Shown: positions 1 through 13,400 of the stretch, piece by piece
How the letters are laid out: each line of letters begins with the position of its first letter
How positions within the stretch are numbered: the first letter of the stretch is position 1
From: Lytechinus pictus
Lineage: Eukaryota; Echinodermata; Echinoidea; Temnopleuroida; Toxopneustidae
Assembly (NCBI RefSeq): GCF_037042905.1
Contig: NC_087253.1
Span: 10,893,001 to 10,957,000 of the forward strand
DNA length: 64,000 nucleotides
Direction of reading: 5' to 3'
Program-made: the position numbers and the translations under genes
The notes under the pieces: model-generated
The model's input: only the letters and a program-made list of their open reading frames with translations
Told to the model about the DNA's origin: nothing
The model's database searches: none

Positions 1-2
1 AA

Positions 3-435
3 GGGTGTGTTCAATGTCCTCCATTGCCGGTTGTAAAAAAGTAAACATCTTTCAAATCATGATTCGGAGGAAAATTTAAAAGTCGCAAAAAAGATGCATT
101 TGTAAACGCGATCAGCTCGGATTGTACGACCTGCAAACTCGCGAATGCAACATTGAACACATTTAACTTTTGAAACGTCTTTAAATTTGCTCTCGCATTG
201 GAAGCCTACACAAGCAGGTACCAGAATTGACCGTTCTTGTGATGGGTCATATTGCACACTAAAGCTGTGCTAACGAAAGCAGAAATTTAAAGACGAATGA
301 CAAATAATCAGCTTTATATTATTGACACTAAACAGTGCACTGCTGATCGTGTTTGTGTTCTGTGTTTTGTAATTGAGTTTTCAATCATGATTCACATTGC
401 TGTTTAAATTTGAAAATCAACATTGAACACACCCT
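3..435. mobile_element. foldback MITE, family A copy 1
   Basis: Ends are inverted: GGGTGTGTTCAATG at left, CATTGAACACACCCT at right. A second copy lies at 19832-20177. Non-coding; the ORF on its minus strand is not a gene. Confidence 0.8.
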
Positions 436-1159
436 AAGCACGTTATTTCTCTGGTACGTCAGACCCCCTAATTCCTGTATTCATGACCTGTGCACTCCCG
501 ATCCTCTGAGGGCATAACAACTTTTAATATGTGACCGACCATCCCAAAACCAACAATAAGTCGCCAGGGAAGGTTCTCTGTAAATAGCCAAAATATTAAT
601 TCGCTCATCAAAATGCACCAATTAGAAAATTTGTTCATCTGAAAAGGCTATTTTTTCTTCTTTCTACTGTCAAAATTTGAAGTACTGTCAATATTTGAAG
701 TTGTAAAGTTGAATAAAAAACAAGGTATAAGAGTTTCTATGGAACCTGCTAGAAATTTTCAACTGAGATTGCACAGTGTGCACATCTCGTGCTTGAGTGA
801 GTCCTGAAATTTAAACCTTATTTTTTCCTTATTTTTTGAAGTTTAAGTTTAATTTTCTTCTGCATTCAGTCAAGTACTTATTTTGGTTACCATAAATCAA
901 TTTTGAATACAGTGTACTTACATTATTTTAAAGCTTAGGAGGTGATTTTTTCAAACTAAATAAACATCTCAAAATTCAATTTGGGTGACTTATTTTTGGT
1001 TTTGGGGTGGCCAGTCATATATAAACCAGAAAGCAAAAAATCATTTTAGTAAGGTCTCACTTACAGGGGGGGTGGACCTTCAAATTATATGGAATTATTT
1101 TGAAAATTAATTCATGCTCCTCAATATACAATTGGAAATTTAAATTACACGACATTAGT

Positions 1160-1216
1160 CACAACATTTCAGCAGCTCTTTTCCGCTTGACCACAAGCAT
1201 ATGAACCCCATTAAAC
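1160..1216 (-). CDS. possible SETDB1 exon 23 (uncertain 3' end)
   Basis: A T-rich acceptor ending ATAG is followed in phase by FNGVHMLVVKRKRAAEM, a basic stretch plausible for the SET insert. The frame meets TGA soon after, unless a GTGACT donor inside ATGTTGTGACT is used. No other exon encoding the second SET half is visible down to base 1, so this is either an internal exon with a weak donor or not used. Confidence 0.4.
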
Positions 1217-1280
1217 CTATAAAAAAAAGAGTAAAAATCATAGATAACAAACCAAATTAATTGATGTGTTTGATACTTAC

Positions 1281-1400
1281 TTTTGATTGGTTGATTCCTT
1301 AGTGCTATCCTTTGATGAAGGGTTGATGATATCAGCAGAATCGTCGCTAGACAGTTCTGATTGAGCTGTATTGAAATCTTCATCTGAGGAACTTTGAGTT
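1281..1400 (-). CDS. SETDB1: SETDB1 exon 22, acidic Ser-rich SET insert
   Basis: Acceptor TTCCCAG, donor GTAAGT, phase 2 to 2. Encodes TQSSSDEDFNTAQSELSSDD and KDSTKESTNQ, low-complexity sequence typical of the insert between the SET halves. Confidence 0.85.
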
Positions 1401-4400
1401 CTGGGAAAAGAAAACACAATATCATCTTTCATTTTCTTTTTTTGCTTCCTCTTCCTTCATCTTCTACATTCTCCTCCTCCTCCTCTTCTTCTTCCTCTTC
1501 TTTTTCCTGTTCTGCTTCCTGTTCTCCTTCTTCTTCTCCTTCCTCTTCCTATCACAAACATGTCAGCCCCCTAGTCCTCAATACCTCCAACATAGCCCAG
1601 TCCTTTTACCGTCGAAGCAGGGCAGTTAGATCTTAAGGCCCTTATTCTTCAGTCCATTTTAACATGAGCTTATAAAATGAGCAGATGAATTGAGTCTGTT
1701 ATGTTAAAAAAAACAATCTGGCTCTCAATAGTAAAGCCACAACTTTAGACTAGAGTTTACATTTAACTGGAGTTCAGAACCCAGTAACATAAAGCTTAGC
1801 GATTGATCACGGAGTTTTATTGATCATACACAATAGACCAGTTCATAAATACATCATGGACAATATTGGCCAAATGACCTTTCATTTCTTTCATTATGAT
1901 AGGCAGATTTCAAAGCAAGATATTACGTAAGCTTGACTTACATAGCAGGATGAAGAAATTGAATTATACCAGGTGACTAGAATAGCACACCAATGAACAC
2001 TCCATGAAGGTATTTGTTGCATTTCTACTTTGAATGCATATTATAGCATGCTGTACAGGTACAATGAACTTGGCAAACTGTGAAATACCAGTCGTTCGTG
2101 GATGCATTGTAGTATTTTTAGGGATGTAAATGAAAACACAATTCAAAAGAATATATGAATAATCAAGACACCAAAGTTGGTGCTTATCTCATTGAATTTT
2201 AAACCACCATGTCACTTTAGTACCAATGACCTTCCTCTTATCATGCGCAGAATCTTTTGATCATGCGCAGAATGGAACTATGAACTGGCTTATTGTCAAT
2301 GCATCAATCATAGAAGTCAGCCCCAATATCAATCGTAAAGCTTTATGTAGTAGTAATTCATCACTTTATTAACATTCAAATCGTTCAAACAAAGGAATAA
2401 AATATATACAAACATAGAAGAAAGGAACGCCCAGGACATATCTGAGTAACAGAACAAGCAGGGCATACATAAATAACATAGATTATATTAACATAATAGC
2501 GTATACAATACATTACTATAATTACCCCAAATCAAAGTATTAAAACAAGCATGAAATTATTATAAAGAAGTACAGTATGTAGAAGAAAAACGGGAACTAA
2601 AGCGATTGATCACGGAGTTGATTTTTATGATTGATCATACACAATACTCAATACAATCAATCGTAGAAATCAGTGCCGTGATCAATCGTAAAGCTTTATG
2701 CAACAGGGCCCGGGATACAATGTTACTCACTTCTGATTAGAGTCATCTGAATCCTTGTCGGACAGGTCATTGTCGATTGGATCCTCGACGTCACTCTCAT
2801 ATCCTTCCTTCTTGGCCTCAACATTCTCTACAAGTAGACAAGAATAGAATACACATGTGACATTCAAATCTTCTATGTCGACTTCTACCAAATCAAATCG
2901 ATTTCTGAGCTTCTGAAACGAGGCGTGCACTACAAGATTTGTTGCATTTAGTCCTGGTCCCAAGAAATTAGACCAAGGCAGATTTACCTGTATACTACAA
3001 ATCTGAAATGACTGTTATACGTTGGTCACATTTGCTCTACGAAGGCCGTACGGCGAGTCGAAAACAGCCGTTTGAACATTTTTTGTACCAACTACATATA
3101 GGTGGTTTGAATCAAAATTGATAAAACGCCTGTTTTCGACTCGCCGTAGAGCAAATGTGACCAAGGTATTATTCTTATACAATTGTGTCAAAGTGCAAAA
3201 GAAATAAAAGGCTGGAATTTTCACAGGAACTTACCTATGAAGTCTAACTCTGCAAAATACTCATCCCCGTGCTCTTTTCCTTTCCGATTTGCCTCTTCCT
3301 CGTTCCATATCTGACCGGCGTACGTACAAACAAACATGCCTTTGGGTATGTCGTCTAAGCATCGTATACCCCATCCCCTAGAGGGGGAGGTGTGGTGAAA
3401 GGAAGAGCAAGAGAAAACAAAAAAATAATATTTCTTAAAAGGCAAATCATCTCCATGCATGCATCTTTCTCCCCATCCATTGATAAAGAAAGGAGGGGAG
3501 GTGTGATAAACCGAAGAGCAAGGAGCTTAAAAATAATAGCATGCCTTTTGGTATGTCGTCTAAGCATCGTATACCCCATCCCCTAGAGGGGGTAAGTGTG
3601 GTGAAAGAAAAAGCAAGAGAAGCAGGTAAAAGAGAGGCAACAGAAACATATTAAAAAAACATACCTTACAAGTTACATACTGAATTACATGCATATCCTT
3701 TGAAAATCTTTTAAAATTCAATTTGCTCAAACAATAGCAGATAATCACGATCTTCAAACTTGGGACCATTTTATGAAGGTCGTCAGCACTGACTTGTTTA
3801 CTTTCTCTGAAAGTTACCGTAGTAACAGAAAGAGGTCAGTGCCTCTCGGCCAATAAAAACCAAGGATTTAATTGAAATTGTCGGCACTAACAATTTAGAC
3901 AACTATTATGAAGCACCACCATGTGTTCTTAAATCATTCCGTTAATCTTTTTTTATGTTCTTGGAGCAGAAAAATTGCAATAATCATAATTTTATAGTTA
4001 ACTACATTAACTAATAGTGAAGACTTGATAATCATTACTCATCTTGTCATCATCGGAGAAGAACTACAAGTTCTTTTGAAGCACTTCAAAATCTCATAAT
4101 TTTTATTTTTAATCTGTTTTCAAAGCCCTATATTTAGCATTAAAAAATACCCCCTAAATGTGTATGAGACCATTCTTACCTGTCATAGGTCTTAAAGACT
4201 TGTAATCTCAGTGAAAGCCCGTTCTGTACGACCTTATTCTCACAGCGATTTGAACATTTGCAATTATCATTGCATTCAAATATCCTAATAAAGAGGAGAG
4301 ATAAACAGTGCATGTATGTAAGTAAATTAATTTGAATCAGGGCTGTACTGGGTACATTATCTTATGTTTTGTCCTTTTCATTATATTTTTTAAATAAATA

Positions 4401-7400
4401 CTTTACTTAGTAGTGAGAGATACATGTACATGTAGATAAGTTCTTGACTGAGTAGTAGATAATACCCTATTAAGTGGTAGATAAGTACTTGACTAGTCAT
4501 TTATTTAGTGCTAGATAAGTATTTCACTGAGTGGTACATAAGTATTTGATTGAGTGGTAGATAAGTGATAAATACATGAAAGTATTTGACTAGAGGTAGA
4601 TAAGGACTTGAGTGATAGATAAGGTAAGTATTTGACTAAGGGGTAGATAAGATCTTGACTGAGTGGTAGATAAATACTTGAATGAGTGGTATATATGTAC
4701 TTCATTGAGCTGGAGATAAGTATATTATTGAGTGGCAGAAAAGCACTTGACTTGAGTATTAGATAAGTACTTGATTGAGTTGTAGATAAGTATTTGATTA
4801 AGTTGTACAAATGTAATTGAATAGGAGGCAGATAAGTACCTGATTGAGTAGTATAAAACTACTTAACTGAGTGGTAGATAGTACTCGAATGAGCGGAAGA
4901 AAATTAGTTGACAGAGTTGTGTTACATGAGAGATACATGTTTATAAGTAATTGCCTGAGTGGCAGAAAAGTATTTGAGTGGTAGATAAGTATTTGACTGA
5001 GATGTACATGTAGATAAGTTCTTGCTTGCACGGGAGAGTACTTTATTAAGTGGTAGAAAAGTACTTCACTTAGTAGTATATAAGTACCTTATTTAGTGTT
5101 ATACATGTATACATGTACGTACTTGACTGAGTGGTAAAGTACTTGACTGAGTGGTAAAGTACTTGACTGATATGTACATAAGTTCCTGATTGCATGGTAG
5201 AGTAGTTTACTAAGTGGGAGATAAGTACTTCACTCAGTGATATATAAGTACATTATAGTGTTATATAAGTACTTGACTGAGTGGTAGATTGACTTACCCT
5301 GTCTGGACTTGATCTTTGAGTAGTCTGTTCTTGTATCCAACATCAGGCTTAGGTTTGCCATCCCGTGTCCACGCTGATGATGAAATTGTCAACTGCCTAC
5401 AAGCACACTTACTAGCATCCTACCAAACAAAAGATACAAGACTTACAGTAGCCATCCCAAAACTAACAATAAGCTTGAAATGATATACATGGATAACTTG
5501 TCAAAATTAATCAACAATAACTTGGTTAATGTGTACAGTTTATGTGTATAGTTTATAATGACCATGTGGGAAGCAAATGGAATTCAGCTGAAATAATAAG
5601 TGGCGTACCCATTTGATTCACGCCAATCACAAATCCATTCACTTCTTTTCTACTCATAAATGACTGGAAAAGAATGGAAAAAGACAACAATTAATTAAAT
5701 TAAAAGGTTTTAATCCATAATGTTGACCTTTAAAATTGAAAAGGTTAAAAAGTTCACCGACCTCACTTTGCAAACATCAGTACAATCGCAGCATATTTAA
5801 GAAGATTAGATTTCTTTTTACCTTTGACCCCTACAAAGGTATGAATGTCATTGCACTTACTGAACAATCATCGGTACAATCACAACAAACTAGAAATTTG
5901 GATCTCTGTTAACCTTTGACCCCTATAAAGTTGTGAATGTCATTCTACTTACTGAACAATCATTGATACAATCACAGCATATTATATGTGTTGACATTTG
6001 ACCCCTACAAAGGTATAAATGTCATTGTACTTACAGAACAATCAATGGTACATTCACTGTGTTGACATTTGATCCGACCCCTATAAAGCTATTAAGGTCA
6101 TTGCACTTACTGAACAATCATCGGTACATTCACAGCATACGAGGAAGTTTGGATCTGTGTTGACCTTAGACCCCCTCAAGACTGCCTGACGCTCCGTCAT
6201 GTACTTCAGAGGAGGCGGCTCATCTGTATCGTATTCATTCACACACTGCATTGGAAGACAAAAAGAAGATATAGAGTTTAGTGATTGATTGTGGGGTAGA
6301 CTTCTACGACTGATTGCATTGATTATTGTGTATCATCAAATGTAAAAAGCAGCCCTACAATCGATTGCTAACGATTACGTTACTGGCCCAACAGTTGACA
6401 AATAATCAAATGTACCAACATGTTCAGAATATCGTAAAGGAGTACATGTTTTAACCCTTTGTCATGGATAAACATTTTTTTTTAATCCAACATTGAAGGC
6501 CTGTAAGTATTAAGTGGCATTGTATTAACAGGAATAACAATATACAGGAGAATAATTGCCATGGCTACCTAATTCAATGTACATAAAAGAAAAATATAAA
6601 CACAAATTCAAAGAATATAGGAGGCCAGGTGAGGTCAATGACCTTTCAAAATCTGGGCTCCACACACCATTATAAATCATACAAAGTAATATATATAGAG
6701 AGAAGAGGGGGTACATGTGCAATGATAAATCATAATAATACATATATTTAAGATTCCATTCCTTAGATTTTCGTGTGGGCAAGGATTAAGAAATAAGCAA
6801 ACTGTTACGCAATGTGGAGTACTCACAGACACAGGTACTTTCTCAACACCATTGGATAGATCGGGAAGCTCCATGTAATAGAAACGACTATTCTGCCTGG
6901 TATTCCGCTGTTTGAAACTGATGTGGACGTGTGATGCAAAGGTGAATCGATCGATAGATAACACTTCTGATTTGGTTTCTCTTACTGTGGTAATAACAAG
7001 GAAAACAGAGCAAGTAATACACTGTCAATGCGTAGTCAATAACAATACAACTCATTTGTTAAGCAATTGATACAAGTCAGCACACTATATTTTGCATACC
7101 TCAACACCAGGGGCCCGTAATACAAAGTTTATCAATCATCGTAGAACATTTTTTTTACGATTGATTGCATTGGCCACATTGTACAATTAATCGCGAAAAT
7201 CAAGCATACGATTAATCTCTACCCTTTTGTGTTACAGGACCCTGGTGGCTGATTCACAAAGCTGTTCATAAGTTACGAGCGATTTTCCTGGTGATCCTAT
7301 CTTAGGAGCTAAATCAACACTAATGAATATTTGGTGCACAAATTTTACAAGAAAGGATCACATGGGACCCGTTGCAGAAAGAGTAGCAATCAATCGCAAC

Positions 7401-10400
7401 TCTAATAATCAGGCGCAACTTGATTTTCAGCAGCGCGCAACAGCGCGCATTTGGGACTTGCGATTGATTATTTGGCTTGCCTTTAAACGCAACTCTTTCT
7501 GCAACGGGCCCCAGTTGTTCTTAAGTCACTTGTTACCTATGAAGAGTTTCTTATGAAACATCTAGCGGTTATAAATGTTAATGAGCCTATCATTACAAAA
7601 ATTGTACATTTAATCTTAAGTAAATTAGAAGATGATGATGCATAGAATTTGTATAGCGCCATATATCTGTCAAAGACATTCAAAGGCGCATTTTTGGAGG
7701 AGCCAGCCAATCTGGGTCGCCTAGAAGAGCGCACACACAGAACAATGACCCACAGGTCTCTCCTCCCAATATAACTGGTTGGGGGAATGCAGGTTGACCA
7801 CTACACCTGGGTTTCGCCCTACTCTTATTCGAATAGTGCAGTGGGTTCTTAACGTGCAAAGGTGGTGACTCTCCTCTACCCGGGGCCTCCAATTACCGTC
7901 CTATTCGAGGGACGGAGTGTTTTCCACTGTAACATAGCCTGCATCTATGAAACATGGGAGAGACGTTTACACACAATGCACTGGCTTCAGTCATCCGCCC
8001 GGGGGGGACTCGAACCCACGATCTTTGGTTCGACGGGCAGACACTTTACCGACTGAGCCAACTTCGCTCTCAAGAAGAAAAAATATATATCAAAAAGTCT
8101 AGCTATTGCCTATTTTGCTGGGGTGGACTTGACCTTTAAGGAAACATAATCATATTGGCTTGTCATTGATTGCAATGAGATCCTTTAACAGCCCCATAGT
8201 CTTACACAGATACAGGTTAATGCATATCTTAGGAGGGATGGGCAAAGAAAAAGCACTAGTTTCAATTCAAAGGAAACATTTCTCAAGTATAATGCATGAA
8301 TACTTACGATATCTGGAAACATCATCAAAGGAACACTGACAAAGAAAAAGGTGAGAAAAATAATAGGGTAGTTTATTTTCATTTCATATCTCTCATTACA
8401 TTTACCTTTGCATGTAACCCTAATAGACCAGGGGGGAGGATTTCATCCCCTCGACCGTTCACACAAGGGGGCCACAGAATTAATTCATGAATTCATTTTG
8501 CTTTCAAGTCTCACGCATCTTTTGAGACCAAATTCGCAATGTGAGAGAAAAAATTGAGTTATTTTATTTGTGCAGTTAATACACCATTCCATACCCTCTT
8601 CTATTAGCATATAATTATTCATCATGCTCAATAAAAAAAAAATGGAATCTATATTACATGTATATACATGTATGCATATAGGGGAGCTGCTCGCATATGA
8701 CATCACAAATTAAAAGCTTTAAAAAAATTTAATATGATAAATTTGTATAACGCAGCCACTATATAGATATACTCTACTGCGCTTTGGTTACTCCTATTGC
8801 TTATACTGCTTACTAAAATGATGATCTACTTAAACGCTTCTCTACACAGATGTGTCTTCAATAATGTTTTATTAAAATTCCTTTCTTATTCCTTGATGGA
8901 TTTTCATCAAACCTTTGCCAATATTTTTTCCTCAATTTTTCAACTTTGATTAAAACCAAGTTATTATCGGGGTGAACGTCCCCATTCATTCTTGCCCACT
9001 CACCAGACTCTTCCCGCAAGGCGCCCTGTAGACGACGTGTCTCTTGTAGCTGCTTCCGCCCTGCTTACATAGCTCTCTAACCCAGCCTAGATCCAGGGGT
9101 ACGAGGAGAGGGTTCCTAGTCCGATCAACCACTTGTGGCGTTGACCCAAGGCAGAGGGGACTACAAACATGAGGGACTGAGAAACAGGAATATCAAACAG
9201 AATTTAGATCTTAGAAAGGTATTCTCATAATTATAACGACACCATCCCTGCTTACATAGCTCTCTAACCCTGCCTAGATCCAGGGGTACGAGGAGAGGGT
9301 TCCTAGTCCGATCAACCACTTGTGGCGTTGACCCAAGGCAGAGGGGACTACAAACATGAGGGACTGAGAAACAGGAATATCAAACAGAATTTAGATCTTA
9401 GAAAGGTATTCTCATAATTATAACGACACCATCCCTGCTTACATAGCTCTCTAACCCTGCCTAGATCCAGGGGTACGAGGAGAGGGTTCCGAGTCCGATC
9501 AACCACTTGTGGCGTTGACCCAAGGCAGAGGGGACTACAAACATGGGGGACTGAGAAACAGAAATATCAAACAAAATTTATCTACATGTATCTTCGGATG
9601 GTATTATCAAAATTAAACCTTGTAGCTGCACCCGCCCTGCTTATAGATCCAACGGTAGCAGATGAGGGTTCAGAGTCCCATCAGCAGCTTTTGGATTTGA
9701 CCCAAGACAAAGCGGACTCCAAACATGGGGGACTGAGAAACAGAAAAAACGCAAAAACTTGTGTTCAGGAAGTGCTTTTTGCTTCAAGTATTAATGATTA
9801 GTGACGCGCTTTGAACTTGATAAGAAGAATGGTAGGTACATGTTCCTTCATAATGCACATTTAGTTCAGCACATGGTCCTGCCTTGTCCAGATGCAAAGC
9901 AGGATGCACAGAGACATAACCGTGGACCATCAATAAAAGAACCATACTGCCTTCGCCTGAAAGCCTGGGACAATATAATTCATATTTGATACATTCTCAT
10001 ATCATACAGGTATACTAACCATATCTAAGTCGCTCCTTCCTCACGAAACGATCTACTCGGGTCTCTGGTTCAAACAGTTTATCCTCTTCATACCGATCTG
10101 TATAACAAAAGCAAGAAAAATGATTTCAATGGAAATATATACATGAATTCCAGTATCTAAAATAGAGCAAAACTTACAACATTCTGTACAAAAGCATTTT
10201 GAACTTGTTACTACAAGTGGCATTTATCTTTAAATCTTTTAGAAACATCACCTTAATTACTTTTTACTCTTTTCAATGCAGCAAGAATGCAACTAAGGCC
10301 TGATAAAAAAAATCTGAAAATCATCAAAAATGACCCCTTTCCTCCATGAAAAAGGTGTTTTCCATCACCAAAAATAAGTTGAAACAAATCTGAATTAAGA

Positions 10401-13400
10401 TTTTAGTCTGAAAAGTGGCATTCCTGGCAAAAAACAATAGTGGTGAAATCTGTTTTTACTTGGGAGCCATACCTTTGTTTATTTCCTTATGTCTGTTCTT
10501 CTTTTTCTTCTTCTTATTTTCACTCCTGCTGCTCTCGTATGAAGTGCTAACAGAGCTGACAACGATAAGGATTTCTTGATAAAGTAAAATTTATAGAAGT
10601 GATCTGAATCCGAATAAAAGTACTTCTATTAGCCAAGTAAAATGCTAAGTAATTTATTCAGTCAATCAATAATTTGAATATTGACCCATACCTTTCCTTC
10701 TTTCTCTATGCTTGTTCTTCTTCTTTTTCTTCTTTTTATGCTCATTCCTGCTGCTCTCGTATGAAGTGCTAAAAGAGCTGGCGGACGAGGAGGATTTTTT
10801 GGCAAACGAGGGAGTATTTACAGTCTGCTGTGCGCACTGTTGTAGTAGCTGTGAGAAGTGATACGATGATGATGACATCGAGGGTGATTGTTGATTGTTA
10901 AGACTGCCCAGCATTGCAGGCTTGGGTTGCGGTATCTGTTGTTCTGTTAAAAAAATTAAAAAGAATCATTTAAAAACAAAGTTTAAAGGTAAAAAAATGT
11001 AGTTGGAGCAAACAATTATTTAATGAGAAAGTCTTTTAACTCAAGGTTAATTGTCACCATTATCATATATCTAGATCTGGTACATTAATGTAATCTAGTT
11101 TGTGAAATCATGAAATCTTAGCTCAAATCCAGTAATGCTGATGATCACTAAAACGGAAAAGCATATCTGGGACAGTGTATTAACATTGCTTAGAAAAACA
11201 GTTTCTTCCAGAGCCATTTGGCATATGTCACAAGCAATTCTTTTTTATTTTTGCACTTAAGCCAAATTCTAAAATTTGTTTATTTAACATAGAAAATGTT
11301 AACAGGAAAAATTGATTAATGGTGTAATCCTGAAAGTTGTGTTTAAATAAAGAAAATCTAAATTTAAAAGGTAATGATAAATTACTCATTTTGGCCTTGT
11401 GATGGCAGTTTTATTGATCGAGTTGTGTAATAAAAACCTACAGTATGTACTTAATTACTTTAAATAGAACATGTAGGAAGGGCTATAATATATTCAGCTA
11501 TTGCAGGTTCTTTTGTTGTAGTTTCCAGGTTCTAGTAACAGGTGGAATAATAGCATTCCAAGACCCGCCTGAGGTCTATTGATTGTACAGTGCACCTAAT
11601 TGCTGTGCACCACGTACGTTCACCGCCTATAGGCTATGTATCAACTCAGTGGAGCCCGCCATTATAAAAGCCCTCTCGCGGTAGGTCGCCTAACAATCTT
11701 GTTAGCGACGCTTACGAGCATCTTCTTGCTCACTCTCCAAAATGTCTGCGATATTAAAATCCTAAAAACTAATGAAATCGTTTAAATTTAGTAAGACTAT
11801 GAATGTTTATCATTTATATTGACTATCGGTGTATCAACCTATATCGAAATTATAAGCAAGTGTGTGTAAGAAGGCGATTTACCAGTCATTTTGATGAGTG
11901 ATACAATATGCCAAAATTTATGAAAATATAGCGTAAATTTTATATAGCATTTCAAAAATCCTTATTTTCAATATCCCCATAATTTTTTGTTGTTTTAAAA
12001 AATATCTTATTACATTAACTAGAATTTTCCAGACCTGATAACGTTGGTAGCTTATTTTCTCCATCATTCATAAGAAAATTTCAGGCCTTCAAAATCGGGT
12101 TATTTTTTGTTATATTTCTAAAAGAAAATAGTTAGATTCGAACAACTATACCATTGTTCTCCCGAAGAAGGGTTATCATCACATAAATTTGTGTATATCA
12201 TACATAACATTAAATATTACGAGTGTAGCAATCAATGTTGGATAACATTTTTCACGATGAGTTACGTAATGAACAGACAAATCAAGTTCATTCTTAGCAC
12301 ACGAGCCGCAGAATGCAAAATTTTAGCGTGTGCAGACGGGGCTGATCGCCCGGGCTGTCCGTTCAGATTATCCAGTCCGATACTGGAGTCAGGTGGTATA
12401 TTTCACGTACCTTTTCCCCTCGCGATGACCACTGTGCAGTTTTAGTGTTTTATTTCGATACTCAGTCTATGAAATTCATACTTTACCGATGTCTAAAAAT
12501 ACTTGGAATATACCTGACACATAAATTATTTCATTTTCGGTGATTATTATTTCTTTCCTTAATTACAAAAAGTCAAACTGATGTCAAGAATGTGTAACAT
12601 TGACTGTATAGTTAAAAATATAGGTTTGGGAAATATCGTGTTAAGTTTGTCCAATGTCATCAGCATCTCGGTATATGTTAAACAGAAAATATAAAACAAC
12701 TATATGTTTTGTAAATTCCACGACCGCCTTTACCATTATGGAACATATGAAGCCAACCTGCATGACCGCCGGGGGGGGGGGGGACTCAAATTATTTGTTA
12801 AAATGAAAGTAGTATCAATATTTATAGACCTTCAATATGCCTATTACCAGGCTCTTGTGATTATAAATTATAATCATGGTGAGTTGGGGGAGTAAAAGGG
12901 TTGGATGAAATAGATTGCATGGGGAGGGGTCGAGGCCGAGAGAAAAAAAGAATTAAGGGGCCAAAAGGAGATTGCAGGCCGGTAGAATGACAGAGGGTCA
13001 AATATTAATAGGGCAAGCTTTATTTGAGAGCTTGACCATAACAGGAGGGAAGGAAAAATACAAGACAGTGGAAATTTAAATAGGGAGAGCTGATCTTTGA
13101 GATATATAATGGCACGAAAGCAAAAACAAAGAAAGAGAGAACAGGGAGATAAAGGAGGAGGAGAAGCCCTTGCAATTAAAATGTATCAAACACACTTGGC
13201 TGGGGCGGCAGTGAGCACGGTGAGATGATTACCCCCCCCCCCTCCCTCTACCACCTCGTCAGTCTCAGTAGCAGAGAAAGGGGACTAATGATTGACTTTT
13301 TGTGATTCATGCAGGTCGAAAGAAATGATAATTCTCACAAATGAAATCATTCATGTGTCAGGTATATTAGAGCATTTTTAGATATCGGTAAACTATTCAT

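Noticed and set aside
1394-1636. Ser-rich 80-codon plus-strand ORF
   Set aside because: Translation of the polypyrimidine tract.
4511-5031. Minus-strand ORFs of 77-99 codons
   Set aside because: Read-through of the minisatellite in SETDB1 intron 18.
9061-9745. CRISPR-like array
   Set aside because: Direct tandem duplication with no spacers, in a eukaryotic gene.
10468-10555. Additional SETDB1 exon
   Set aside because: Frames from available acceptors reach TAA, and it duplicates exon 12.
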